Source of the DNA: a bacterium
GTDB lineage: Bacteria > Verrucomicrobiota > Verrucomicrobiia > Limisphaerales > UBA8199
Direction of reading: 5' to 3'
Length of the DNA: 40,873 nucleotides
Assembly (NCBI GenBank): GCA_021784555.1
Contig: JAJYHY010000026.1
Span: 1 to 40,873, forward strand
Positions 23,622-31,983 of the stretch are shown here, piece after piece. Made by a program: the position numbers and the translations under genes. Numbering within the stretch: the first letter of the stretch is position 1; the number at the start of each line of letters is the position of its first letter. The notes below the pieces were generated by a model. It did not search any database and had not been told where the DNA came from. It saw only the letters and a list, made by a program, of their open reading frames with translations.

Positions 23622-23985
23622 GACGCGCTGACACGGCCAAGGTTGGCGCGACTACGAAACGCTTTCCGATGTTATCCACATAAACGCCAAAACCCTCAAT
23701 CGTTCGCACGCCAAGAAGAATCATGTCACCCGGCGTAGCGAAAACGACTTCGTCATTCGTCTCATAGCCTTCGGCGCGGACAATCGCATAGCCAACCGGC
23801 CGTTTCAAAACCTCGTTATTGGCCATCGTGAATAATCGTTCGCGGCGCGGCTGGATGCCGATGCCTTTGAGCAGTTCGCCAGGCAGCCACGTCAATTCCG
23901 AGCCGCTGTCCACCAGCGCGGCAATCGGCTCGGTAACCAGCTCTTCGCGCTTGGGATTTACAACGGTAACGTTGACTTTGAACAT
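23596..23985 (-). CDS. retropepsin-like aspartyl protease domain protein
   Basis: A 129-residue protein with the single-domain aspartyl protease motif AALVDSGSELTWLP (catalytic D in V-D-S-G-S) near residue 27, and a later VFATPGDMILLGVRTIEGFGV segment matching the second conserved strand ('LLGxxxLxxF'). Such small soluble proteases act as dimers; substrates are usually unknown, and some are linked to toxin-antitoxin-like loci. The ATG at 23985 is chosen because AGGAA lies 8-9 bases before it; an ATG at 23991 is too close to that site. Confidence 0.75.
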   Translation of the reverse strand: MFKVNVTVVNPKREELVTEPIAALVDSGSELTWLPGELLKGIGIQPRRERLFTMANNEVLKRPVGYAIVRAEGYETNDEVVFATPGDMILLGVRTIEGFGVYVDNIGKRFVVAPTLAVSARLARLASRP

Positions 23986-24114
23986 GCTCATGTTTCCTGC
24001 GTAACTTAAATACTCGCGCCAGTCCAGAGTTTTCCGGCAATCACGCCCAAGGCCACTGTCGCCGGGGATGCGAGAAGCACTCCGGCGATGCCTCAACCTC
24101 GACACCTGTTAGTT

Positions 24115-25332
<1,218 letters not shown>

Positions 25333-25336
25333 GCGG

Positions 25337-26617
25337 TTAAAAATGCCGGTGAAAGGCAAACGGGTTTCGCGTCCCCTGGTTGGAACTCAGACCGGGAATC
25401 TGCAGCCCCGTGACCACCTTTTCGCCTTGCTTCAAGCCTGACAAGACCACGGTGTAGATGTTGTCGGTGATACCGGTTTTGATCTTCACGGGCTGGAGCT
25501 TGCCGCCCGGGTCAGAGGCAGCCGCGGCCAGCATATACACGACCGGAACGGCGCGCGGCCCGTTTCCGACCCCTCCGCGCCCCCCGCGGCGGCTGTTTTG
25601 TCCTTCCCCAAACCCTCTCCCGCCGCTAAAGCGCTGCGCCCTTTGCGGGCCGGGTGCATGGGTGCTCCCGGTTATTTCCGGCGGCAGCCGCAAGGCCGAA
25701 TTGGGAATTGTCAGGACGTTCTTCTCATCAGCGACGACGATGGACACGTTGGCCGTCATGCCCGGCTTGAGCTTCAGGTCCGAGTTGGTCACGCCAATAA
25801 CCGTGTCGTAGGTGACGACGTTGTTGGAGTTGGTGGGGGCATTTCGCACCTGCGAGACAATCCCGTGGAAGGTGAGGTTCGGGTAGGCGTCCACCGTGAA
25901 GTCCACTTTTTGGCCATCCCTGATTCCGCCGATGTCGGCTTCATCGATGTCGGCATCAATCTGCATCTGCTTCAGGTTATTGGCGATTTCGAACAGCGTC
26001 GGCGAGCTGAAGCTGGCGGCGACGGTCTGGCCCACCACGATATTCCGGGACAGCACCACGCCGTCCACCGGCGAAAGGATGTCGCAGAACCCCAGGTTGG
26101 CTTTGGCGTTGTCCAGCGAGGCTTGCTTGATTTGCACCGAGGCCTTGGCCTCGTCGTAGGTGGCGACGGCGGTGTCGTAGTCCGAGGCGGAAATGAGGCG
26201 ATTCGTGTACAACTCCCCGCTGCGCTTGGCCTCGGCCTGCTGCAACTCCAGGTTGGCCTTGGCGCTGGCCAAATCGGCCTTGGCCTGCTCCACCTGGGCC
26301 TGGTAGGTTCGCGGATCAATCTGCGCAACCAGTTGGCCGTTGGTGACCGTCGAATTGAAATCCACGTAGATCTTGCTAATCCGGCCCGAGACCTGGCAAC
26401 CGACCAGGATGTTAGTGACCGGATTGAGGGTCCCGGTCGCCGTCACCACCTGCATCACGTCCCGACGTTCCACCGGCGCCGTCTCGTACTGCGGCGCCTG
26501 GTCGTGACCGCGCCGGTAATACCAGGCCCCGCCGGCAAGAGCCGACACCACCACGACTAAGAGCAAAACCCATTTGACTCTGCCTTTCCTGCTGCGATTA
26601 GTACCGTTATTCGCCAT
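25337..26617 (-). CDS. MacA-like periplasmic adaptor (HlyD family)
   Basis: Membrane fusion protein of 426 residues for the MacB-like permease that follows. An N-terminal anchor (VKWVLLLVVVVSALAGGAWYY) is followed by GTLNPVTNILVGCQVSGRI (lipoyl), a helical hairpin with heptad-like ALA/KAN repeats (about 100-175), DILSPVDGVVLSRNIVVGQTV (second lipoyl half) and a beta-barrel. An insert of about 40 residues rich in arginine and glycine (about 325-365, GGRGFGEGQNSRRGGRGG) interrupts the C-terminal domain; such loops are common in verrucomicrobial homologues. It is upstream of, and probably co-transcribed with, the permease. Confidence 0.9.
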   Translation of the reverse strand: MANNGTNRSRKGRVKWVLLLVVVVSALAGGAWYYRRGHDQAPQYETAPVERRDVMQVVTATGTLNPVTNILVGCQVSGRISKIYVDFNSTVTNGQLVAQIDPRTYQAQVEQAKADLASAKANLELQQAEAKRSGELYTNRLISASDYDTAVATYDEAKASVQIKQASLDNAKANLGFCDILSPVDGVVLSRNIVVGQTVAASFSSPTLFEIANNLKQMQIDADIDEADIGGIRDGQKVDFTVDAYPNLTFHGIVSQVRNAPTNSNNVVTYDTVIGVTNSDLKLKPGMTANVSIVVADEKNVLTIPNSALRLPPEITGSTHAPGPQRAQRFSGGRGFGEGQNSRRGGRGGVGNGPRAVPVVYMLAAAASDPGGKLQPVKIKTGITDNIYTVVLSGLKQGEKVVTGLQIPGLSSNQGTRNPFAFHRHF

Positions 26618-26697
26618 AAATTCTATTCTTCACTCTTGATCTAGACGCCAAAAATAGCAACTGGTTATACGTTGTTGCCTGTAGGTAACAGCGGTCG

Positions 26698-27042
26698 ATG
26701 TCACAAATGAAGAGATTCAAAGCCCCTCTGCTGCCCATCTTGATGGGATTTGCCTTGGGACTGCTCTTCTGCCTGACGCGGGCCTTGCCGCTCGTTGTGA
26801 ACATTTCCATTCCCGAGTCAGGACGGCATTTTGCCGAGATGCTGAACGCGCCCGCTCTCTGGCTGGCCCACGTCTGGTCGGCCGTGGTGCGCCTGCCTCC
26901 CAGCCGTGGTCTGGGCCGAGGGCTGGCGGTTCCTTGTGGCATGATCCTGGCGCAGTGGACCTTGCTCGGACTGCTCGCCGGGCGGTATTGGGGCTGGAGG
27001 ACCGCGCGCGAGGCCGCTCACACGAAGCGCCAGCGGCCCTGA
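26698..27042 (+). CDS. small membrane protein, function unknown
   Basis: A 114-residue protein with a hydrophobic N-terminal segment (LLPILMGFALGLLFCLTRALPLVV) and a second one near the C-terminus (GMILAQWTLLGLLAGRYWGW), a two-helix hairpin topology. It is divergent from the adaptor gene with an 80-bp gap containing a short inverted repeat (GTTGCC/GGTAAC). No known domain recognised. The stop is two bases before the terminal inverted repeat of the next element, so its end borders that insertion. Confidence 0.6.
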   Translation: MSQMKRFKAPLLPILMGFALGLLFCLTRALPLVVNISIPESGRHFAEMLNAPALWLAHVWSAVVRLPPSRGLGRGLAVPCGMILAQWTLLGLLAGRYWGWRTAREAAHTKRQRP

Positions 27043-27044
27043 GA

Positions 27045-27348
27045 GCCAATGCCACTAACTTTTGAACCGGACATCGGCCGAGCAAGCTGCGCGCATGTCC
27101 CTGTGCCGGAGGCACTTCTGAGAATAGCCCAACGTTTCAACGTTGGGTGGGGGTGCGGACCGAAACAAGTCCCGAGAGGGACGGCTGAGGGGCCAGGAGA
27201 GCCCCGACGCCACTGCGTCAGCCGTCCCATTCGGGACTCGTTGCCCCTCGGCGATCTAACCCAACGTTGAAACGTTGGGCTATTGTCAAGTGTCCCTCCG
27301 GGACAAAGAGGATGCCGGTTGGAGCCAGGAAATGTTAGTGGCATTGGC
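27045..27348. mobile_element. 300-bp MITE-like element with 15-bp terminal inverted repeats
   Basis: Perfect terminal inverted repeats GCCAATGCCACTAAC (27045-27059) and its complement (27334-27348). Inside are two oppositely oriented copies of one unit: each has the palindrome CCCAACGTTTCAACGTTGGG (at 27130-27150 and, complemented, about 27260-27280) and a GTCCCGAGAGGGACGGCTGA block (about 27171-27190; its complement, 18 of 20, about 27216-27235). The whole forms nested cruciforms. No transposase is encoded; an apparent 73-residue frame inside is repeat-derived. It is inserted between the small membrane protein and a response-regulator scar. Confidence 0.7.
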
Positions 27349-27350
27349 CC

Positions 27351-27419
27351 TGAGACCACCGGCTCTCCGGGGGCCTCGGTCAACAGGCAAAGCATGGCAA
27401 ACTCCTTCGCCGCCAGCTC
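27351..27419 (-). pseudogene. OmpR-type response regulator fragment
   Basis: This stretch encodes ELAAKEFAMLCLLTEAPGEPVV, nearly the same as HLTAKEFAMLRLLTEAPGEPVT in the response regulator gene at 31181-31888, and the DNA is visibly similar. It is the start of the OmpR winged-helix domain; everything before and after is missing. The fragment ends within a few bases of the 300-bp element, so the element or the event that brought it truncated a paralogous regulator gene. It is wholly non-coding now. Confidence 0.65.
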
Positions 27420-27450
27420 CGGCCGTGCTCCAAGCTCGCGTCGTGGCGCG

Positions 27451-30258
27451 TTATGGCTTTTCTGGGACTTCGATGACATCGCCGTTCCGGAGCCAAAATC
27501 CCGGAGCCGGTTTGTCTTGGGAACAGTCCACCACGAATCTTTCTTTCTTGCCGGTGGCCGGGCCGGTTCGGGTGATTTTGACTCGCGACACGTCCGAAGA
27601 GGTGAGCAGCCACGGCGAGCTCAGGACATGGCCTTTGAGCCAGAAGCTCACAGGGCCAGGCTGCGCCCAGCCAGGCTTCGGGGGCGTGGGCGGTGTCAGA
27701 GCGATCGGGTGAGGCTGGCCACCGATGGTGAGCGTCACCGTCCGGCTCAGGCATTTGGACAGGGCCTGAACGTCCGGCGCGGGCAGGCCCTGCCGAACGG
27801 CGTTGACAGGGTGGTCGGTTTCTGGAATGTCGATCACATCGCCCCATTTCAGCGGCACGTCGTTTGAACAGGAACCGGAATCCAGGGCGGCGGCGAGATC
27901 TACGATTTTGTCCGTCCAGCCCTTGAGGTCGGGGGTTGGTCGGCGAAGGTGGATGTGAGCCAGATCTGGAAAGTCCGGCGGATTGTTGGGAGCGGCGCCT
28001 GGGTATGACACAAGATACCCATAACTAACGTAAGGGTTCCGGTAGTTGGGGTTGGGAAATTGGGACTGCTCCGGCGCGCTAGCGATCAGTCCGTATTGAG
28101 CCGCGATGGCCTCGAACAGGGTAAAGTGGTTCCAATTGTTGGTCGTCTTAGTGAAAACCACGTGGGAGTATCCGCTTGAAGCCCGCCGGACCTCGATGAC
28201 GTTCATCCGGGGCATGTCCGCAATAGCCCCGTGCTTGAGCAAAAGTTGGACGAGAGTGGAAGGCCGGGATTCCTTCGGCTCCGGGGATGGGGTGGTCCAG
28301 GCACCCAAGGCCGGGTTCCAGACACGCCCCGGCCGCGCGGGCATTACGGGCACTCCAGGCCTGCCGAATCCCGGTCGCCCTCCCTGCCCAGCTTCCTTGG
28401 CCAAATCAAGCGGTGTATGGCCGTCTTCATCCTGCACATTCGGATCGGCCTTGTACTGGAGCAGCATAACGGCAATCTCGCCGAAGCGGTGCTCGACCGC
28501 CGCGTGGAGAGGCGTTTGGCCGCGATTGTCCTGGATATTGGGATTGGCGTGGTTCTGAAGCAACAAACGGACAATGCCGCCGAGCCTGTTTTCCACGGCG
28601 ACGTGGAGCGGCGTTTCGCCGTCGTTGGCCTGGACGTTGGGATCGGCTTTGTGATTTAAGAGCAGCCGTGCGAGGTTCTCATGCTTGTAAACCACCGCTT
28701 GGCCGAGGGGCGTGAGGCCCCCATTGTCCTGCGCGTTGATGTTGGCGCCGTTTTTGAGCAGCAGTTCAGCCGACCGCGCATGATCGTTTCCGGCGGCGAG
28801 ATGGAGAGGGCCGTCCCCAGCATTGTCAGGCGCATTGGGGTCAGCGCCGTGTGCCAGCAACAGCGCGACGGCGTCACTCTTGCCAATGTTGGCGGCCTGC
28901 AGAAGCGCGGAGGCATGGTCAAGGCCAGGGGCAACACTGCCAGGGGCGATACGGTTCGGGTTCGCGCCGCCATTCAGGAGTGCGCTCAACACGGGTGGGT
29001 TCGCGAGCGCATCGTAGATCAGCGGGTGGTCGAACTGATCGACGCCATCTGGGTCGGCCTTGAAACGGACGAGATCCTCCACTACGTCGGCGTTTCCTTG
29101 ACCCACCGCAATATCTAACGCGGTGTGCTTCCCGTTCCATTTGCCTGAGCCGATATAAACGCCGCAGGCAAGATTGGGGTTTGCGCCGGCGTGGAGGAGA
29201 AGCTCCGTGATGTTTGTATCGCCATTGAACGCGGCGAAGGCCAAGGGCAGATCAAGGCTGCCCAGATTGGGGTCGGCCTTGGCCGCCAGCAATGTCTTTA
29301 CGATCTCGGCATACTGGTCTTCAGCGGCATAACTGAGCACGGTTCGACCATTAACATCCTGGGCGTTAACGTCGGCGGATTTGGAAATGAGCAACCGGAC
29401 AAGGTCATCGTTCCCTGAAGCTGTGGCCAAGTGGAGCGGCGTGGAGCCAAGGCCTGAAAAATAGCCCCCGCCGAGGTGGTATTTGAGGTCGGCGCGGTCC
29501 TGCGCTTCCGGGGCCGGCCCGGTCTTGGCGTTGACTTGAGCGCCCGCCGCCACCAAGCTCTTCGCGACCTCCTCATATCCCTTGAGGGCGGCTAAATCGA
29601 GCGGGGTGGCGCCGTTCGCCGTCCGGGCGTTTGGATTCGCCCCCTTGCTCAGCAGCAGGTCCACCATTGTCTTGTGCCCGTTGGCCGCGGCGAAGTGCAG
29701 CGGGGTCAGGCCGGGCTGTTTGATGCCGTTGACAGCGGCGCCGTTGTCGAGGAGCAGCCGCGCCACGGCCAGTTGGCCCTTGCCGGCAGCCGCTTCGAGC
29801 AAGGTCTCGCCGTTGCTCTGAGGGGCGTTGATGAGGTCGGGACTGTTTTTGATAATGGCCCGGATGCGCGCGACGTTTTCGGCTTCAGATGTGCCCGGCG
29901 CCGCGGCCTTGGCGGGCGCCAGACCCATCGAGGCCATGGTGTCCCGGCTCAGTTTCACGTAGGCCGGCTGGTCCGGGAACTGGTGCAGGATGCGTTCGTA
30001 ACAGGCGGTGGCCTCGTTGGTCCGGCCCTCTTTGCGGTAGCATTCACCCAGGCGGAAGATGGCGGTAACGGCCAATTTGCGGTTTTTGTCGAGCTGGTTC
30101 ACAACCGCTTGGTAGGCCTTGATGGCGGCATCGTAGTTGTGGTTGGCCTCCTCCTCGAACAGGCCGCGCTGGAGATTGGTGATGAGGTCGTCTTCGGGCG
30201 CGCCGATAGCAATGGCGGCGCCCACAAAGACGCTGGCGATGAGCAATGTTGTTTTCAT
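27451..30258 (-). CDS. exported ankyrin-repeat protein with TPR-like N-terminus and SLBB-like C-terminus
   Basis: A 935-residue protein. A signal peptide (MKTTLLIASVFVGAAIAIGA) suggests export. Residues about 25-115 form tetratricopeptide-like helices (AIKAYQAVVNQLDKNRKLAV, FRLGECYRKEGRTNEATACYE). About 140-640 hold roughly 13 ankyrin repeats of the classical form GETPLHVAVENRLGGIVRLL / NPNIQD. A proline-rich linker follows, then a C-terminal region (about 690-935) with two motifs of the type PLKWGDVIDIPE and WLRNGDVIEVPE, as in the SLBB/soluble-ligand folds of polysaccharide export proteins. The role is unknown; repeats imply protein binding at the cell surface or periplasm. A Pho-box-like motif lies 39 bp upstream. 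Confidence 0.88.
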   Translation of the reverse strand: MKTTLLIASVFVGAAIAIGAPEDDLITNLQRGLFEEEANHNYDAAIKAYQAVVNQLDKNRKLAVTAIFRLGECYRKEGRTNEATACYERILHQFPDQPAYVKLSRDTMASMGLAPAKAAAPGTSEAENVARIRAIIKNSPDLINAPQSNGETLLEAAAGKGQLAVARLLLDNGAAVNGIKQPGLTPLHFAAANGHKTMVDLLLSKGANPNARTANGATPLDLAALKGYEEVAKSLVAAGAQVNAKTGPAPEAQDRADLKYHLGGGYFSGLGSTPLHLATASGNDDLVRLLISKSADVNAQDVNGRTVLSYAAEDQYAEIVKTLLAAKADPNLGSLDLPLAFAAFNGDTNITELLLHAGANPNLACGVYIGSGKWNGKHTALDIAVGQGNADVVEDLVRFKADPDGVDQFDHPLIYDALANPPVLSALLNGGANPNRIAPGSVAPGLDHASALLQAANIGKSDAVALLLAHGADPNAPDNAGDGPLHLAAGNDHARSAELLLKNGANINAQDNGGLTPLGQAVVYKHENLARLLLNHKADPNVQANDGETPLHVAVENRLGGIVRLLLQNHANPNIQDNRGQTPLHAAVEHRFGEIAVMLLQYKADPNVQDEDGHTPLDLAKEAGQGGRPGFGRPGVPVMPARPGRVWNPALGAWTTPSPEPKESRPSTLVQLLLKHGAIADMPRMNVIEVRRASSGYSHVVFTKTTNNWNHFTLFEAIAAQYGLIASAPEQSQFPNPNYRNPYVSYGYLVSYPGAAPNNPPDFPDLAHIHLRRPTPDLKGWTDKIVDLAAALDSGSCSNDVPLKWGDVIDIPETDHPVNAVRQGLPAPDVQALSKCLSRTVTLTIGGQPHPIALTPPTPPKPGWAQPGPVSFWLKGHVLSSPWLLTSSDVSRVKITRTGPATGKKERFVVDCSQDKPAPGFWLRNGDVIEVPEKP

Positions 30259-30296
30259 AAATCGCGGACAAGTGTAAGAAACCCACGCTGGCGAAT

Positions 30297-30313
30297 TGTC
30301 ATGGTTTTGTAAA
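30297..30313. promoter_or_regulatory. Pho-box-like direct repeat upstream of the ankyrin gene
   Basis: TGTCATGGTTTTGTAAA, with TGTCA and TGTAA half-sites 11 bp apart as in PhoB/OmpR-class binding sites. The same 17 bases recur exactly at 34141-34157, upstream of the histidine kinase gene. Its position 39-55 bp before the ankyrin start codon suits an activator site. Significance untested. Confidence 0.45.
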
Positions 30314-30415
30314 ATCTCAGGCCCGTGCCAACTGGATTTTCGCCTGGCTTTTCTCCGCGTGGTTCGCGTCTCGGCGGTTGATCCCGGCTCCGGAAGCCCG
30401 GGCTCTCAACTCCGC

Positions 30416-30756
30416 TCAAAGGAACCGCAGTTGCCCTCTCATTGAAGCCGCTGTCTCGCGCTGCAACAGGGCCAAAAGCCGGCGCAACGATTCGCCAATT
30501 GGCAACTGCTTTGAAACAATAATACCGGCGTGTTCATGCCCCGATTCCAGCCAGGAGTTATGAAGTTGCACGAAATGGCCGACGTTGAATGTCATCAGGC
30601 GCCTGCCCTCCCGCCTGGCAAACTCAAGCTGCTGTTTGTCGGACGAGCCCGATCGGCCCTCCTCGCCAGTATGCCTGGCGTTCGTACCCGCGTTCGCGCA
30701 ACGCCCCGGCAAGCGCAGAATGGACATCCTTCATCGAGGAAGAGCCGGAGCTTCAT
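30416..30756 (-). pseudogene. DUF5615 (PIN-like) toxin with two frameshifts
   Basis: Three frames together spell an almost complete DUF5615 protein: MKLRLFLDE from the ATG at 30756, then VHSALAGALRERGYE in a second frame (a single extra A in GATGAAGGATG restores DEDVHSALAG when removed), then EEGRSGSSDKQQLEFARREG, RLMTFNVGHFVQLHNSWLESG and HAGIIVSKQLPIGESLRRLL in a third. Intact proteins of this family have about 115 residues and pair with DUF433 antitoxins. The start overlaps the DUF433 stop by 4 bases. The second frameshift is near 30660-30680. The toxin is presumably inactive. Confidence 0.8.
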
Positions 30757-31052
30757 GCGGCTTCAAGCGAAGCCGGTTGCTTGACCTGCCCGCGCCAAAA
30801 ATCGAGGTCGGCATTGCGGCTGAGATCGCGATCGATTTCCGTTTGGTGATCGAAGTAAAAAGCCAGCGCCGCATGCACTTGCGACCGGGTCAAATGAGGG
30901 AGGCTTTGCAGGATCTCATCCACGCTCATCCCAAGTTGGTAATAGCCCGCGATGGCGCGTACTGTCACGCGGGTTCCTTTGATGATGGGCGCGCCGCCCG
31001 CGATGCGCGGATTGGTCGCAAGGTGTGGATAAGCTCTCGTGTTCGTGCTCAC
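30753..31052 (-). CDS. DUF433 antitoxin
   Basis: A 99-residue protein with the DUF433 signature IAGGAPIIKGTRVTVRAIAGYYQLGMSVDEILQSLPHLTRSQVHAALAFYFDH, a winged-helix-like domain found as antitoxin to DUF5615 PIN-like toxins. The best start is the GTG at 31052 (V-S-T-N-T-R-A-Y-P-H-L); no ATG is suitably placed. The partner toxin immediately downstream is frameshifted, so this is now an orphan antitoxin. It lies convergent to nothing and downstream of the response regulator on the same strand. Confidence 0.82.
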   Translation of the reverse strand: MSTNTRAYPHLATNPRIAGGAPIIKGTRVTVRAIAGYYQLGMSVDEILQSLPHLTRSQVHAALAFYFDHQTEIDRDLSRNADLDFWRGQVKQPASLEAA

Positions 31053-31133
31053 GATGGCAACCCTAAGAGCTTCTAACCGGCAGCGCAAGGCCGAAGCAGT
31101 CGTGCGGCGCGGCGGCCACGACAAGTTCGCGGC

Positions 31134-31170
31134 GCGGATTTGCAATCTGCTGTATCGCAGGCTGCGCAGG
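31134..31170. repeat. intergenic palindrome cluster, related to 2874-2896
   Basis: GCGGATTTGCAATCTGC (31134-31150) is an imperfect palindrome and is followed by TGTATCGCAGGCTGCGCAGG, which contains a second one (CTGCGCAG). The base pattern matches the hairpin at 2874-2896 and seems to be a decayed copy of the same family, placed just after the response regulator stop. Confidence 0.5.
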
Positions 31171-31180
31171 TCCCCACGGT

Positions 31181-31888
31181 TTAGCTCCGGTCGGGGGTTT
31201 GAGTCGCAGGGAGGTCGAGTCTGTATCCAATTCCATGCACGGTCTTGAGCCAGCGCGGGTGGTCGGGTTCCGGTTCGACCTTGCGGCGGAGATTGGCGAC
31301 GTGGGTATCGACGGTGCGGGTTGTGGGAAAGGCGGTGTAGCCCCAAACGGCGTCCAGGAACCGTTCACGCGTGACTGGTTCTCCAGGAGCTTCTGTCAGC
31401 AAGCGAAGCATCGCGAACTCCTTCGCCGTCAGATGGAGCGGGCGTCTGCCACGGAAGGCGATCTGCCGCGCCAGGTCGATTTCCGTCTCGCCCAGTTTGA
31501 GCCGGACCAGGCCGTGTCCCTGCCGGCGGGCGCGCCGCAGCAAGGCCCTGACCCGCGCCAAGAGTTCCTCCGTGCTGAACGGTTTGACCAGGTAATCGTC
31601 CGCGCCGACATCCAGGCCGGTGACGCGGTCTTCGATTTGGGCCTTGGCGGTGAGCATGAGGACGGGCACGGTGATGGAGCGATGCCGCAATTCGCCGCAA
31701 ACCGCGTAGCCATCCAACCGGGGCATCATGATGTCCAGCAGGAGCAGGTCGGGTTTTTCCTCGATGGCGCGGCGCAAACCGCTCTCCCCGTCCCCCGCGC
31801 TGAGCACGCGGTAGCCCTCTCTCTGCAACAGGTCCGCGAGCGCCGTCCGCATCGGCAACTCGTCTTCGACAATCAGGATTCGTTCCAT
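31181..31888 (-). CDS. OmpR/PhoB-family response regulator
   Basis: A 235-residue regulator. The receiver domain (1-about 118) has the acidic pair E8-D9, the phospho-acceptor D52 in DLLLLDIMMPRLDG, and the lysine in MLTAKAQ; the C-terminal winged helix (about 135-228) has LHLTAKEFAMLRLLTEAPGEPVTRERFLDAVWGY and RTVDTHVANLRRKVEP. It is cognate to the histidine kinase upstream on the same strand. The true start is the ATG at 31888; the longer open frame upstream runs through a repeat and kinase DNA. About 80 bases, mostly a GGGGTC-type palindrome, separate it from the kinase gene. Confidence 0.94.
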   Translation of the reverse strand: MERILIVEDELPMRTALADLLQREGYRVLSAGDGESGLRRAIEEKPDLLLLDIMMPRLDGYAVCGELRHRSITVPVLMLTAKAQIEDRVTGLDVGADDYLVKPFSTEELLARVRALLRRARRQGHGLVRLKLGETEIDLARQIAFRGRRPLHLTAKEFAMLRLLTEAPGEPVTRERFLDAVWGYTAFPTTRTVDTHVANLRRKVEPEPDHPRWLKTVHGIGYRLDLPATQTPDRS

Positions 31889-31899
31889 AGGTTTCCAGT

Positions 31900-31983
31900 G
31901 GGGTCGGTTCTTAGTATTGATAAGTCTTCCACCGCTGTAGCATGGGATTCCTAAATCTGTTATCAATACTAAGAACCGACCCC
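31900..31983. repeat. GGGGTC-type palindromic element, copy 2
   Basis: Perfect 24-bp inverted repeats at 31900-31923 (starting GGGGTCGGTTCTTAG) and 31960-31983, with a 36-base loop. It occupies the kinase/regulator junction and provides the last codons and TAG stop (31971-31969) of the kinase gene. It shares GGGGTC ends and an adjoining GGTTCT/AGTCCT-like core with the element at 6838-6906. Not a typical terminator: no T run follows on the transcribed strand. Confidence 0.8.

Noticed and set aside
27049-27270. A 73-codon frame starting MPLTFEPDIGRASCAH
   Set aside because: It lies entirely inside the palindromic element and is repeat-derived sequence rather than a gene.
30753-31346. A 197-residue DUF433 protein using the far upstream start
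   Set aside because: The N-terminal hundred residues are antisense to intergenic repeats and the end of the response regulator; homology begins only at the GTG at 31052.
31900-31983. An intrinsic terminator between kinase and regulator
   Set aside because: The stem is long and AT/GC mixed with a 36-base loop and no T run, and it matches a repeat family seen elsewhere; both genes are expected to be co-transcribed.
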